DNA of 64,000 nucleotides from assembly GCF_001637205.1 (NCBI RefSeq), contig NZ_LVJH01000007.1:186001-250000 (forward strand), in the 5' to 3' direction. Every line of letters starts with the position of its first letter. Position 1 is the stretch's first letter. Source of the stretch: Paenibacillus glacialis. GTDB taxonomy: Bacteria; Bacillota; Bacilli; Paenibacillales; Paenibacillaceae. The translations under genes were made by a program, and so were the position numbers. A model generated the notes under the pieces. The model worked only from the letters and a program-made list of their open reading frames with translations, was not told the origin of the DNA and made no database searches. Below, in pieces: positions 37,146-47,074 of this stretch.

Positions 37146-38038
37146 AGATCATTCGCAATATTGTTGAACTCCGACAAGAAGTGAAGCAATATAGAGTAAC
37201 AAGTACGGGCAATGGTAAAGTAGGATTTGTTCCTACCATGGGTTTTCTACACGAAGGTCATGCGAGCCTGATGAGTCGTGCCCACGATTTAAGTGACTTG
37301 GTGGTCCTCAGCATATTTGTAAATCCAATTCAATTTGGACCTGGGGAAGATTATGAGACATACCCACGTCATGAAGAACAAGATCTAGCTTTGGCTGAGC
37401 GACAAGGTGTGGATATTGTATTTATACCCACAGTGGAAGAAATGTATCCTACACAAACGTTGACCAAAATTATGGTTAGTGAAGTCACTCAATTGCTGTG
37501 TGGAGCATCACGTCCTGGACACTTTGACGGTGTGACTACGGTTGTAAGTAAGCTGATTAACATCGTACAACCTGATCAAGCCTATTTCGGCTTGAAAGAT
37601 GCACAGCAAATCGCTGTGCTTCAACAGATGGTGCACGATTTAAATATGAATGTTGAGATTGTACCTTGTCCTATTGTAAGAGAAGCAGATGGCCTAGCGC
37701 TCAGTTCACGGAATGTGTATCTTAGCTCAGAAGAACGTAAACAGGCTTTGGTGCTCTCCCGTTCTCTTCTTGAAGTAAAGGGGACCTTCGATTCTGGGGA
37801 GTCTGTGAACGTGTCTGAGATTCGAAAGATGCTGATAGCTTTGATTAATAGCTCTCCGATAGCTGTCATTGATTATGTTGAAGTATTGACATTTCCAGAA
37901 TTAGATCGTATAAACGATGATGTCCTACTTCATGATATTACAGGAAAATTAATTATGGCCGTGGCTGTTAAATTTGGCAAAACACGACTTATAGATAATA
38001 TGTTAATCACGCCAAAGGAGGCGGTATCTCTTGTTTAG
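37142..38038 (+). CDS. panC: pantoate-beta-alanine ligase
   Basis: This 298-aa ATP-dependent ligase joins pantoate and beta-alanine. The ATP-binding [16 protein letters not shown] with the HxGH-type motif, [14 protein letters not shown] and [13 protein letters not shown] are conserved. KMSKS-like residues appear in [10 protein letters not shown]. It is in the panBCD operon and overlaps panD. Confidence 0.96.
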   Translation: MKIIRNIVELRQEVKQYRVTSTGNGKVGFVPTMGFLHEGHASLMSRAHDLSDLVVLSIFVNPIQFGPGEDYETYPRHEEQDLALAERQGVDIVFIPTVEEMYPTQTLTKIMVSEVTQLLCGASRPGHFDGVTTVVSKLINIVQPDQAYFGLKDAQQIAVLQQMVHDLNMNVEIVPCPIVREADGLALSSRNVYLSSEERKQALVLSRSLLEVKGTFDSGESVNVSEIRKMLIALINSSPIAVIDYVEVLTFPELDRINDDVLLHDITGKLIMAVAVKFGKTRLIDNMLITPKEAVSLV

Positions 38039-38414
38039 ACATATCATGAAATCCAAAATTCACCGTGCAACGGTTACAGAAGCGAACTTAAATTATGTGG
38101 GCAGTATCACCATAGATGAGAATCTTATGGAGGCTTCCGATTTACTTGAGAACGAAAAGGTTCAAATCGTTAATAATTATAATGGGGCTCGGCTAGAAAC
38201 TTATGTGATTCCTGGCCCACGTGGAAGTGGCGTTATTTGTCTTAATGGAGCAGCAGCTCGCTTAGTTCAACCTGGCGATGTTGTCATTATTATTTCTTAT
38301 GCGGTCATTTCGCAAGAAGAGCTCAGTTCTCACAAGCCTACAGTCGTATTTGTAGATGAGAAGAATCAACCCGTCGAATTTATGGATAAAGAAGTTCATG
38401 CGACGATTCGCTAA
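38031..38414 (+). CDS. panD: aspartate 1-decarboxylase
   Basis: This 127-aa pyruvoyl enzyme makes beta-alanine from aspartate. Self-cleavage would occur between G24 and S25 in NYVGSITID, producing the pyruvoyl group; the lysine in [13 protein letters not shown] is conserved. The start is TTG at 38031, because the family begins MFR..M.xKIHRA and the internal ATG would cut this off. RBS AAAGGAGGCGG is well spaced. Confidence 0.96.
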   Translation: MFRHIMKSKIHRATVTEANLNYVGSITIDENLMEASDLLENEKVQIVNNYNGARLETYVIPGPRGSGVICLNGAAARLVQPGDVVIIISYAVISQEELSSHKPTVVFVDEKNQPVEFMDKEVHATIR

Positions 38415-38542
38415 TCAATAGTTCAAGGAAATCATCATAATATGTAATGTATGGGATGGCGCATGAAAAGGGGCACTTCAACAAAAAATGAAGTCAGGTA
38501 GACCGCACTGATTTCATTATTGTTAAGGGTGGGATGCAGGCC

Positions 38543-39172
38543 ATGTTTCAACATGTATTCGCTGAAATGAACCACATGTTAGAGGAAATTGTCAAGCATT
38601 ACCCAACTGCGCAAGAGACACAGAAGCAGATTCTGATTCAGAGATGGAACATGCTTAAGGCCATGAGTGATGGGATTATTGAAGAATGGCTATCGTTTGA
38701 AGATAAGATGAGTTCTTTCCGAGAACATACGGTGTTACCCCCTATGTTTCCTTTAGGTGATACACCTGAAATGGGAATGGAGTCATTTGTCAGAGGCCAG
38801 GGGTACTTTAAGTTGCTGATGTACCGTCAATCCATACAGCAATTTTCCCAAATCGTTTATGATTATCCTGACAGCTTACTTGCACGAATGTATATTGCGA
38901 TGGCTCACCTCCATTTGGAGGAAACGTCGGAAGCTTTAGAACATTTCCAATGGATTCTTCCTTTGGCAGAGCATAAGAAGCTGAAAGCCATGATCTATAA
39001 TGCATTAGGCTGTATTCAGGCTAAACTTGCGGACACGGGTAAAGCTCAGGAATACTTTACTTTGTCATTGCAAAATGATCCAACGCTTCCTGACCCACTT
39101 ATTAATCTGCAAGTATGCAACCAAAACCGCGGTCAACTCCAGTATGGCAGTCAGCTTATTTCATTGATCTAG
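38543..39172 (+). CDS. TPR-like helical protein
   Basis: This 209-aa predicted helical protein has a C-terminal TPR pair (SIQQFSQIVYDYPDSLLARM, then YNALGCIQAKLADTGKAQEY). I do not recognise the N-terminal 80 residues. ATG 38543 has proper spacing to AAGGGTGGG, unlike the ATG at 38534. It is placed between panD and dinG; no functional link to either is evident. Confidence 0.8.
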   Translation: MFQHVFAEMNHMLEEIVKHYPTAQETQKQILIQRWNMLKAMSDGIIEEWLSFEDKMSSFREHTVLPPMFPLGDTPEMGMESFVRGQGYFKLLMYRQSIQQFSQIVYDYPDSLLARMYIAMAHLHLEETSEALEHFQWILPLAEHKKLKAMIYNALGCIQAKLADTGKAQEYFTLSLQNDPTLPDPLINLQVCNQNRGQLQYGSQLISLI

Positions 39173-39304
39173 CATGATGACTCAAATAAAGGCGATGCCC
39201 GTTCCTGCGAAAGCAACGAGTATCGTCTTTTCCTTACGCTTAATGAATAAATTCTGATCTTCTGTTATGCTATTGGAGAGACTGGATTGAAGGGAATACT
39301 TAAT

Positions 39305-42166
39305 ATGAAATTTGCTGTACTGGACTTTGAAACGACAGGCAACCAGTCCGCCGATGAAATAATTCAAGTTGGACTTGCCATTATTGAAGAAGATCAATCG
39401 ATATCCCGAGTTTATGGGTCATATGTTAATCCAGGGATTCCAATCCCACCTTTTATATCGAATTTAACGGGGATCACGAACAGTGATGTTGAGAACGCTC
39501 CTTCCTTAGAAGAAATGATGATGGAGTTAGTTCCTATGCTGGATGATGTTGTATTGGTAGGTCATAATGTTTCTTTTGACTTTAATTTTTTGCAGAATGC
39601 ACTTGATCGGTGCGGTTATTTACCATACAGCGGACGGATACTGGATACCATAGATTTCTTGAAAATATGTTTCCCATCGTTAACCACATATCAATTAGGT
39701 CAAGTATCTACACAATTTGGTATTGTGCACGATCGACCACATCAAGCCGATAGCGATGCATTGGCAACAGCACATGTTCTATTGAAATGTCTTGATGAAT
39801 TGATTGGGTTACCGCTAATTACGCTCCAAAGGCTTAGTGAGCTATTTGCTGAAGAGGATAGTGATTTGGCTTGGTATTTCGATGGTTTATGTAGAGAGAA
39901 GGAAAAAGAGCCTGCGCAAGACCTTGAGAGTCACAACTTTTATCGTCAATTAGCTTTGGCTGTTGAAGATTGGTCGGACATCTCGACACCGCGTAATGAT
40001 GCAGATGATAACCCTCTTAAATCCATGGATTTCCCGCAATTCCTTGCAGAGATCGAAGAACGGCTTCGTGCAATTATGCCACAATATGAGGCGCGTGAAT
40101 CACAGAGCATGATGTTCGGTGAGGTCATGAATGCACTTGAGAATGACAAACATCTTCTTATTGAAGCGGGAACAGGTACTGGGAAATCATTGGGATACTT
40201 AATTCCTGCTATTTATCAGAGTGTGAAACGTGAGTCAAAAGTGATGGTAAGTACACATACGATTAATCTTCAGGAACAGTTACGAGAACGTGATATTCCA
40301 TTACTGACTCAGGTCGTTCCTTTCCTATTTAAAGCTGCAATTTTTAAGGGAAGACAGCATTATTTGTGTTTGAGAAAATTTGAACATAAAATAAACAAAA
40401 GAGACTTCGTCAATCCTAAAGAAGATGTGATCTTAGCTGCACAAATGATTGTTTGGTTAGCGCAGACGGAGACAGGCGATGATGAAGAACTGAATCTGGG
40501 TGGACGTGGTGGTGATTTCTGGGAAACAGTTTCAAGCGACTCGGATTCTTGCCTTGGACGTGCCTGTCCATGGTTTCGTAAATGTTATTATCATCGTGCG
40601 AAGCATGAAGCGGGAATTGCGGACGTGGTGATTACTAATCACTCGAAGCTATTTACGGATGTAAAAGCGGGACACCAACTATTACCAGCTTACGAACACT
40701 TAGTTATTGATGAAGCGCATCACTTGGAGGAAGTTGCCGGTAAACATTTGGGACTTCATATGAAGTACTTCACCGTGGTGCATACCCTTACACGACTTTA
40801 CAAAGATAATCGTAATGGTCAATTCCCGGCACTAATAAATCAATTGCGTTCTTCCAGTGATGAGAAAGCTTCCGATTGGGCGATTGTAATTGACAAATTA
40901 TGTGGTGAATTGGTTGACGTGAAGGAACATTGGGACAGACTAAATGATATGCTATTTGCTCTTCTTCCTGAGCGAAGTGATGCGGCTCCTGGGGATACAG
41001 GGCAATTCGTTCTTCGCTTGCAACCTACAAAGAAACCGAAGGATTGGGATGTATTAGTTGCGATAGAGAATCAGATTTACGTGAGTTTAGGTGAAGTGAT
41101 TCGTAAATCAGAGAAAATGTTAAACGACATTAAAGAAAATCTAGATGATTTCAGCTCAGACAGCCTGATTACAGATATAAGCGGTCTAATTAAAGACTTA
41201 TCAAATGAACGTGAAGATCTTCACATGTTCATGGCGCTAAGCGATATAGGCAATGTATACTGGATGGAGGCAAATGGTCACTTCCGTAGTAAATCTTTAC
41301 AGATGTATGCTGTTCCTGTAGATGTGAGCAAGCTACTGAAAGAAATATTCTTCGATAAAAAGAAGAGCATTATTTTAACTTCGGCTACATTATCTGTCGA
41401 GAAATCTTTCCAGTATATGATTGAAAATCTGGGACTTCAGGAATCATCGGATAACGGTCGATTAATGACGGTTCAACTTCCATCTCCTTTCCGTTACCGT
41501 GATCAAGCTTTACTTGTTATTCCACGTGATTTTCCAAGTGTTAAAGGGAGTATTGGTGATGCACTCTTCGTAGAGACACTTGTGAAGTCATTGGCTGACA
41601 CGGCTATCGTTACACAAGGTCGAATGTTAGTGTTGTTCACATCTTATCGTATGCTTCGTCAAGTGTATGAACCACTACGTAATGCCTTATCCTCTAGTGA
41701 TATAACGATATTAGGACAGGGTGTAGATAGTGGGAGTCGAAGTAAGCTGATTCGTCGGTTCCAAGATAGTAGCGCCTCGGTATTGCTAGGAACAAGTAGT
41801 TTTTGGGAAGGGATAGATATCCCGGGTGAAGCATTGACTTGCTTAGCGATTGTTCGCTTACCTTTTCAACCACCGAACCATCCACTTGTGGAAGCAAAGA
41901 GTGAACTTCTTAAGCAGCAAAAGAAAAATCCATTCATGAAACTGTCTGTACCGCAGGCAGTGATTCGGTTCAAACAGGGATTTGGTCGATTGGTACGAAC
42001 AGCAAGTGACAGAGGAATTGTTATTGTTTATGACACACGTGTGATAGAATCATACTATGGTAAACATTTCCTTTATTCACTTCCTGGTCCGAAGATGGAG
42101 CATATGCCGACCAATCAAATGGTTCCAAGGATCTCAGAGTGGTTACATGAAGGTGATAAATCCTAA
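39305..42166 (+). CDS. dinG: DinG-family exonuclease-helicase
   Basis: This 953-aa protein fuses an N-terminal DEDDh 3'-5' exonuclease (D7 and E9 in DFETTG; VGHNVSFDFNFL; HQADSDALAT) to an XPD-like superfamily 2 helicase. Walker A is GTGTGKS (K294), the DEAH box is at 469-472, and the C-terminal motif QGFGRLVRTASDRG is present. Four cysteines, C355, C416, C421 and C427, have the x4 and x5 spacing of the 4Fe-4S cluster in E. coli DinG. The ATG at 39305 is ten bases after GAAGGGA. Confidence 0.93.
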   Translation: MKFAVLDFETTGNQSADEIIQVGLAIIEEDQSISRVYGSYVNPGIPIPPFISNLTGITNSDVENAPSLEEMMMELVPMLDDVVLVGHNVSFDFNFLQNALDRCGYLPYSGRILDTIDFLKICFPSLTTYQLGQVSTQFGIVHDRPHQADSDALATAHVLLKCLDELIGLPLITLQRLSELFAEEDSDLAWYFDGLCREKEKEPAQDLESHNFYRQLALAVEDWSDISTPRNDADDNPLKSMDFPQFLAEIEERLRAIMPQYEARESQSMMFGEVMNALENDKHLLIEAGTGTGKSLGYLIPAIYQSVKRESKVMVSTHTINLQEQLRERDIPLLTQVVPFLFKAAIFKGRQHYLCLRKFEHKINKRDFVNPKEDVILAAQMIVWLAQTETGDDEELNLGGRGGDFWETVSSDSDSCLGRACPWFRKCYYHRAKHEAGIADVVITNHSKLFTDVKAGHQLLPAYEHLVIDEAHHLEEVAGKHLGLHMKYFTVVHTLTRLYKDNRNGQFPALINQLRSSSDEKASDWAIVIDKLCGELVDVKEHWDRLNDMLFALLPERSDAAPGDTGQFVLRLQPTKKPKDWDVLVAIENQIYVSLGEVIRKSEKMLNDIKENLDDFSSDSLITDISGLIKDLSNEREDLHMFMALSDIGNVYWMEANGHFRSKSLQMYAVPVDVSKLLKEIFFDKKKSIILTSATLSVEKSFQYMIENLGLQESSDNGRLMTVQLPSPFRYRDQALLVIPRDFPSVKGSIGDALFVETLVKSLADTAIVTQGRMLVLFTSYRMLRQVYEPLRNALSSSDITILGQGVDSGSRSKLIRRFQDSSASVLLGTSSFWEGIDIPGEALTCLAIVRLPFQPPNHPLVEAKSELLKQQKKNPFMKLSVPQAVIRFKQGFGRLVRTASDRGIVIVYDTRVIESYYGKHFLYSLPGPKMEHMPTNQMVPRISEWLHEGDKS

Positions 42167-42203
42167 AAGCGGATGTTATAGCTAATTATTAGGGGGAGCA
42201 AGA

Positions 42204-42878
42204 ATGAAATCCGAGAAAATTTCAGAAGCTGTCGTCCGGAGATTACCCATTTATTTGCGGTATCTTTCGGGGCTGCAGCGACGAGAAGTGAATACAGTTT
42301 CTTCTCAGGAACTAGGTCAAAAGCTTGATTTGAACCCTGCACAAATTCGCAAAGATCTTGCTTATTTTGGTGATTTCGGACGCAAAGGCATCGGGTACGA
42401 TGTGGCTTATCTCATAGAAAAGATTCGTCATATCCTCAATCTTGATCAACAAATTAATGTTGTTCTAGTTGGTGCAGGTAATCTAGGTCAAGCGTTATCA
42501 AATTATAATACGTATTTGAAAGAGAATTTAAAGATAGTTGCAGTATTTGATGCTTACCTTCCTAAGGTGGGAACGCTCATTAATTCTTTAAAGGTTCAAC
42601 CTATGGATGAACTTTCTGATACCATTAAAGAACAGAACATACGGATCGGTATTATTACTGTTCCTGAACAAGAAGCGCAACAAGTTGCAGATAAACTCAT
42701 AGAAGCGGGCATTGGGGCTATTTTGAATTTTGCTCCGATTGTATTGAAAACACCAGCGAATATTCGCGTGCACGCTGCTGATTTCACAACAGATATGATT
42801 AGCCTTGCTTATTATTTGGATAATGGAAAGGAAGATTTGGAAGATGATAAACAACCAATCGGGGAATTGGATTATTAA
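42204..42878 (+). CDS. rex: redox-sensing transcriptional repressor Rex
   Basis: This 224-aa repressor senses the NADH/NAD ratio and typically controls fermentation and respiration genes. The N-terminal winged helix is RRLPIYLRYLSGLQ to PAQIRKDLAYFGDFG, and the Rossmann domain has VLVGAGNLGQAL near residue 90. Length and domain order are typical. The 3' end overlaps the start of the amidohydrolase gene. No clear Rex operator was identified in the window. Confidence 0.95.
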   Translation: MKSEKISEAVVRRLPIYLRYLSGLQRREVNTVSSQELGQKLDLNPAQIRKDLAYFGDFGRKGIGYDVAYLIEKIRHILNLDQQINVVLVGAGNLGQALSNYNTYLKENLKIVAVFDAYLPKVGTLINSLKVQPMDELSDTIKEQNIRIGIITVPEQEAQQVADKLIEAGIGAILNFAPIVLKTPANIRVHAADFTTDMISLAYYLDNGKEDLEDDKQPIGELDY

Positions 42879-44154
42879 GAATGGTACGTTTGTTGTTCTG
42901 AATAATGAACAAGCCGTATTAAAGGGATATATGCTTGTCGAAGATGATCTTATAACATATATTGGTGAAGAGAAACCTGAATGCTCTGATGATATTCCAG
43001 TAGTGGATGGGAGCCATCTATTGTTCTTACCGGGTCTTGTCAATACACATGGACATGCAGGAATGTCATTGTTAAGAGGCTACGGGGATGATTTAGCTCT
43101 TCAAGTATGGTTGCAGGAAAAGATGTGGCCTATGGAAGAGAAATTTACTTCTGAAGATGTCTATTGGGGAGCGTCATTATCTGCCTTAGAAATGCTAAAA
43201 GGCGGAACAACGACTTTTCTAGATATGTATGATCACATGGATCAAGTCGCTAAAGTCGTTCAAGAATCGGGTATTCGTGCTGTTCTCACAAGGGGCGTAA
43301 TCGGTTTTTGTTCTGAAGAGATGCAACAACATAAACTTAATGAAGCAATTAACTTCGCTAAAGACTGGAACGGACAGGCCGATGGACGGATTACGACGAT
43401 GATGTCTCCTCACGCTCCTTATACATGCCCTCCAGCCTTTTTCGAGAAATTTGTACAGGCGGCTCACGATCTAGACCTTCCCATGCATACACACATGTCA
43501 GAGACGCTGAGTGAAGTGGCACAGAATGTGGCTGACTATGGTCTTCGTCCTACGCAACATTTAGAGAAGCTTGGCATGTTCACTCGTCCATCGATTGTTG
43601 CGCACGGTGTGCACTTGACCGATGAAGAGATTGAAATATTAGCGACTCATGATGTCGGCGTATCTCACAATCCGGGAAGTAACTTGAAACTTGCGAGCGG
43701 TATAGCGCGTGTAACAGATCTTCTGAAAGCTGGAGTAACGGTATCGCTTGGAACAGATAGTGCAGCTAGTAATAATAATCTTGATATGTTTGAAGAGATG
43801 AGACTTGCAGCACTGATTCACAAAGGGATTTCGGGTGATCCGACAGCTATACCTGCGGCTGTTGCACTTCGGATGGGCACAACATATGGCGCTAAATCAT
43901 TGTTTCTAGACAACGTAGGAAGATTGGCACCGGGAATGAAGGCTGATTTCATTGCACTAAATACCGATCAGGCACATTTCTTACCTCATACGGACTTCAT
44001 CTCGCATTCAATCTACTCTGCTAGTGCTAAAGACGTAGAGCATGTATGGGTCGATGGCAAGCAAGTAGTCAAGAACGGAGCTTGTCTCACATTAGACGAA
44101 GAACGAATTCGCCGTGAAGCTCAATCGGCTTTCGAGGGCTTACTAAATCGGTAA
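42844..44154 (+). CDS. MtaD/TrzA-type amidohydrolase (adenosine-analogue deaminase)
   Basis: This 436-aa metal-dependent hydrolase of the amidohydrolase superfamily has metal ligands in NTHGHAGMSLLRG, MHTHMSET, VAHGVHLTDEE and SLGTDSAASNNNLDM. This family includes S-adenosylhomocysteine, 5'-methylthioadenosine and 5'-deoxyadenosine deaminases. The futalosine pathway releases adenine-type by-products, so a link with MqnA is possible but not shown. The start at 42844 behind GGAAG overlaps the rex coding end. Confidence 0.88.
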   Translation: MINNQSGNWIIKNGTFVVLNNEQAVLKGYMLVEDDLITYIGEEKPECSDDIPVVDGSHLLFLPGLVNTHGHAGMSLLRGYGDDLALQVWLQEKMWPMEEKFTSEDVYWGASLSALEMLKGGTTTFLDMYDHMDQVAKVVQESGIRAVLTRGVIGFCSEEMQQHKLNEAINFAKDWNGQADGRITTMMSPHAPYTCPPAFFEKFVQAAHDLDLPMHTHMSETLSEVAQNVADYGLRPTQHLEKLGMFTRPSIVAHGVHLTDEEIEILATHDVGVSHNPGSNLKLASGIARVTDLLKAGVTVSLGTDSAASNNNLDMFEEMRLAALIHKGISGDPTAIPAAVALRMGTTYGAKSLFLDNVGRLAPGMKADFIALNTDQAHFLPHTDFISHSIYSASAKDVEHVWVDGKQVVKNGACLTLDEERIRREAQSAFEGLLNR

Positions 44155-44177
44155 GAGTATAGGAAAGGAAGTTCAGG

Positions 44178-44690
44178 TTGAAGAACAAGAAGAATTTTAT
44201 ATTACTAGGAATTGCAATCTTCGTCGTCATAGTATTCGGACTCTATCGCTACTACATATACACTATGCAAGATCAGTGGAGCCAAGAAGAAATGGCAATT
44301 ATTGCAGCGAAACAACATAGTGATTTAATAAAAGTGACTCGAACTGAGAAATCGGTCTGGGATAAAGTGGTTTGGGTGATTGAAGGCAAAGATAAGAATG
44401 ATCAGAGTCTTCTGGTCTGGGTTCCGTTCACGAAAGATTATAAAGTGGATGAAACATCGGGAGCCATTCACAGTGAATTATTACAGAATGGATTGTCAGA
44501 GAGTCAGATGAAGGCTAAAGTTCAAAATGAACTCCCAAACATAAAAGAGATTCGTTTGCAACTGGGTATGTTCAATGGGAATGATGTGTGGCAACTTTTT
44601 TATAGAGACCAAAATCATTATTATTACCGTTTCTATAAATTTAGCGATGGAAGACAACTGGGCGAACAGTATACTTTGCCAAATCGATAA
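44178..44690 (+). CDS. ypmB: YpmB-like membrane-anchored protein (DUF5590)
   Basis: This 170-aa protein has an N-terminal transmembrane anchor (ILLGIAIFVVIVFGLYRYY) and an extracytoplasmic domain with tryptophan-rich strands (WDKVVWVIEGKD). Sequence and the position before asnS-dnaD match YpmB. Function is unknown. The start is TTG at 44178 behind GGAAAGGAAG. Two terminator-like hairpins follow. Confidence 0.8.
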   Translation: MKNKKNFILLGIAIFVVIVFGLYRYYIYTMQDQWSQEEMAIIAAKQHSDLIKVTRTEKSVWDKVVWVIEGKDKNDQSLLVWVPFTKDYKVDETSGAIHSELLQNGLSESQMKAKVQNELPNIKEIRLQLGMFNGNDVWQLFYRDQNHYYYRFYKFSDGRQLGEQYTLPNR

Positions 44691-44700
44691 CTATAATGGG

Positions 44701-44785
44701 CGATCAAGTCATGTAAAAGGACTTGATCGTTCTTAATTTAAACCGACTGACTCATCCTATTAAGTATGGAGAGTCGGTTTTATTT
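44701..44785 (+). terminator. two successive terminator hairpins after ypmB
   Basis: First, CGATCAAGTC / GACTTGATCG (44701-44729) with a weak T-rich tail. Second, AACCGACT / AGTCGGTT (44741-44779) followed by TTATTT. Together they insulate the next unit. Confidence 0.75.
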
Positions 44786-44912
44786 GTGTTTTACATACGT
44801 TTTTTCATATATCCATATATTTTCAAAAAAATAGTATAGAGAGTATGATATACTTTTTCGTGTACTAAGTATGTATATTATTATCTATCAACTCACGAAA
44901 GGGGATTGTTAT

Positions 44913-45443
44913 ATGAAATTTCGTATCTTGCCCATTGCATTAACGGTAATCATCACTGGTTCGCTTTTGTTTGGCGGATGGTTTGTATATAAGCAAGTGA
45001 AGGTTCAGAATCCACTCGAAAAAATAGTGACAGAATATGAAGGAGTTAATACTGCACAATTGAATATTACCCGCAACGAGGTTGTTGTGAAACTTGATAT
45101 TGAACCAGGTACCCGATTACCCGGATTGGTTCAACAAATCACGACTGAAGGAAAGTCTATCGTTGGGAAGCGTACATTGAAGTTAGATGTGAAGGAACAC
45201 CCAACAGCTAACATAAATGAATTCTGGGATAAAGCGATGTTTCCTGTAGCGGAGGCTATGGAGAATAAGCGCTATACACAAATTGTAGATAAATTGAAAG
45301 AAATGGAACAAGATTCGACTGTGAAAGTGACAACTGAAATGGACGATAAGAATGTGTATATTAGTCTAACGGATGGAGAGGCAAGTAAATTTATCATTCT
45401 ACCACGTGATCCAAACGTGCTGGGGGTGTGGAAAAATGCCTAA
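44913..45443 (+). CDS. single-pass membrane protein coupled to the FtsH-like gene
   Basis: This 176-aa protein of no recognised family has one N-terminal membrane helix (LPIALTVIITGSLLFGGWFV) followed by a mixed alpha/beta extracytoplasmic domain. The ATG at 44913 follows AAAGGGGAT. The gene overlaps the FtsH-like gene by eight bases, so the two are translationally coupled. Because the FtsH-like protein lacks its own extracytoplasmic domain, this protein may supply that part in trans; this is inference. Confidence 0.78.
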   Translation: MKFRILPIALTVIITGSLLFGGWFVYKQVKVQNPLEKIVTEYEGVNTAQLNITRNEVVVKLDIEPGTRLPGLVQQITTEGKSIVGKRTLKLDVKEHPTANINEFWDKAMFPVAEAMENKRYTQIVDKLKEMEQDSTVKVTTEMDDKNVYISLTDGEASKFIILPRDPNVLGVWKNA

Positions 45444-46938
45444 GTTATTGAAAGAAATATTGATTGGTTTTGTGCCGATATTGCTTATCTTTCTTGCTTT
45501 TATAGGTGTGAATATTATTCCAGTTCTCTTTGTGGGAGGGTTAGTGGCTGGTCTTCTGACGTTTACTAAAATGCGTGGTGGGATTGCGGTAGGTACATCA
45601 ACTGATCGTAAACGTAAGAAGAAAGGTCCTAGTAAGCTGACCTTTGATGAAATTGGAGGCCAAGAGCATCCCAAGGAGGAATTGATGGAAGCACTCAATT
45701 TTCTCATTCGACATGAAGAAATTCAGAAATATGGGATTCGCCCATTGAAAGGTATATTACTGACAGGCCCTCCGGGAACAGGAAAGACATTGCTTGCAAA
45801 AGCAGCTAGCCATTATACGGACTCTGTGTTTGTAGCAGCATCAGGCAGTGAATTTGTTGAAATGTATGTGGGTGTTGGTGCGGGAAGAATTCGTGACTTA
45901 TTCCGAGATGCACGCACGAGAGCGCAGAAAGAGAACAAGCAAAGCGCAATTATTTTTATAGATGAGATTGATGTCATCGGAGGAAAACGTGAAGGTGGGC
46001 AACAGCGAGAGTATGACCAAACCTTAAATCAGTTATTAACCGAAATGGATGGTATATATAATTCGGAAAGTCCACGAATACTGCTCATTGCTGCAACGAA
46101 TCGTAAGGAGATGTTGGATAGTGCCCTTCTCCGTCCAGGGCGGTTCGATCGACACATTCAAGTGGACCTTCCTGAGAAGAAAGGGCGCAAGCATATTCTA
46201 GATATTCATGCGAAGAATAAACCCATTCATAAAGACGCTAACATGGATAAAATTGCGGAAGAGTCCTATGGTTTCTCTGGAGCACAACTTGAGAGTGTGA
46301 TGAACGAGGCTGCTATTTATATGATGAGAGAGAACAAGGTTGAAATTGAACAGCGGCATATGTCGATGGCAATAGATAAAGTTATGATGGGTGAAAAGAC
46401 AGATCGAGAGTCTACCCATGAAGAGAAAAAGAGAGTGGCCATACACGAATTAGGACATGCGATCATGGCGGAAATTGTTCGTCCTGGAAGTGTTAGTCAA
46501 GTGGCACTTACGCCCCGAGGTCAAGCTCTAGGGTATGTTCGACACAATCCACAAGATGAACAATATCTGTATACGAAGGCATTTCTAGAAGAACAGATTA
46601 TGATTGCGCTTGGTGGGGCTGCTTCGGAAGAAATTTACTATGATGGACGAAGCACGGGATCTAGTAATGACTTTGAACAAGCACTAAATATTGTACAAAC
46701 GATGATGAAGTCAGGATTAACGTCCTTGGGTATTATTAAGATAGAAATGGTGACGACAGAACTGTTAATGAAAGAGAATAACGTCATTTTAGAACAATTA
46801 ATGACACGTACTCGAAACATACTTGAGCAACATCGAAATGTCTTTGATCATTCACTGGAGATCCTACTTACAGAGGAAAATCTATCAGGAGAGCAATTTC
46901 GATGTCTATTTCGTGAAACTTCACTTTTACCAGCATAA
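45436..46938 (+). CDS. FtsH-like AAA+ membrane metalloprotease lacking the external domain
   Basis: This 500-aa protein has two adjacent N-terminal membrane helices (residues about 8-44) with almost no loop. The AAA+ domain has Walker A GPPGTGKT (K117), Walker B IIFIDEIDVIGGKR and the second-region NRKEMLDSALLRPGRFDRH. The zinc-protease domain has HELGH (337-341) and a likely third ligand D412 in SNDFEQA. All catalytic motifs are intact. It is about 140 residues shorter than standard FtsH, mainly at the N-terminal external domain. Confidence 0.88.
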   Translation: MPKLLKEILIGFVPILLIFLAFIGVNIIPVLFVGGLVAGLLTFTKMRGGIAVGTSTDRKRKKKGPSKLTFDEIGGQEHPKEELMEALNFLIRHEEIQKYGIRPLKGILLTGPPGTGKTLLAKAASHYTDSVFVAASGSEFVEMYVGVGAGRIRDLFRDARTRAQKENKQSAIIFIDEIDVIGGKREGGQQREYDQTLNQLLTEMDGIYNSESPRILLIAATNRKEMLDSALLRPGRFDRHIQVDLPEKKGRKHILDIHAKNKPIHKDANMDKIAEESYGFSGAQLESVMNEAAIYMMRENKVEIEQRHMSMAIDKVMMGEKTDRESTHEEKKRVAIHELGHAIMAEIVRPGSVSQVALTPRGQALGYVRHNPQDEQYLYTKAFLEEQIMIALGGAASEEIYYDGRSTGSSNDFEQALNIVQTMMKSGLTSLGIIKIEMVTTELLMKENNVILEQLMTRTRNILEQHRNVFDHSLEILLTEENLSGEQFRCLFRETSLLPA

Positions 46939-46963
46939 AATATGATGCTGGTTATTTTTTTTT
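46929..46963 (+). terminator. terminator after the FtsH-like gene
   Basis: ACCAGCAT / ATGCTGGT with an eight-base loop and a long T-run; the 5' arm overlaps the end of the coding sequence. Confidence 0.92.
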
Positions 46964-47074
46964 ACTTTTGTTCCATGCTAAGATATTATAGTATGTTGGA
47001 GCGAAATTATCGTATTTTTCGACAAAAAGGGTACAATACCGAATATCAGACATAGAGAGGGAGTTGCATACCGT

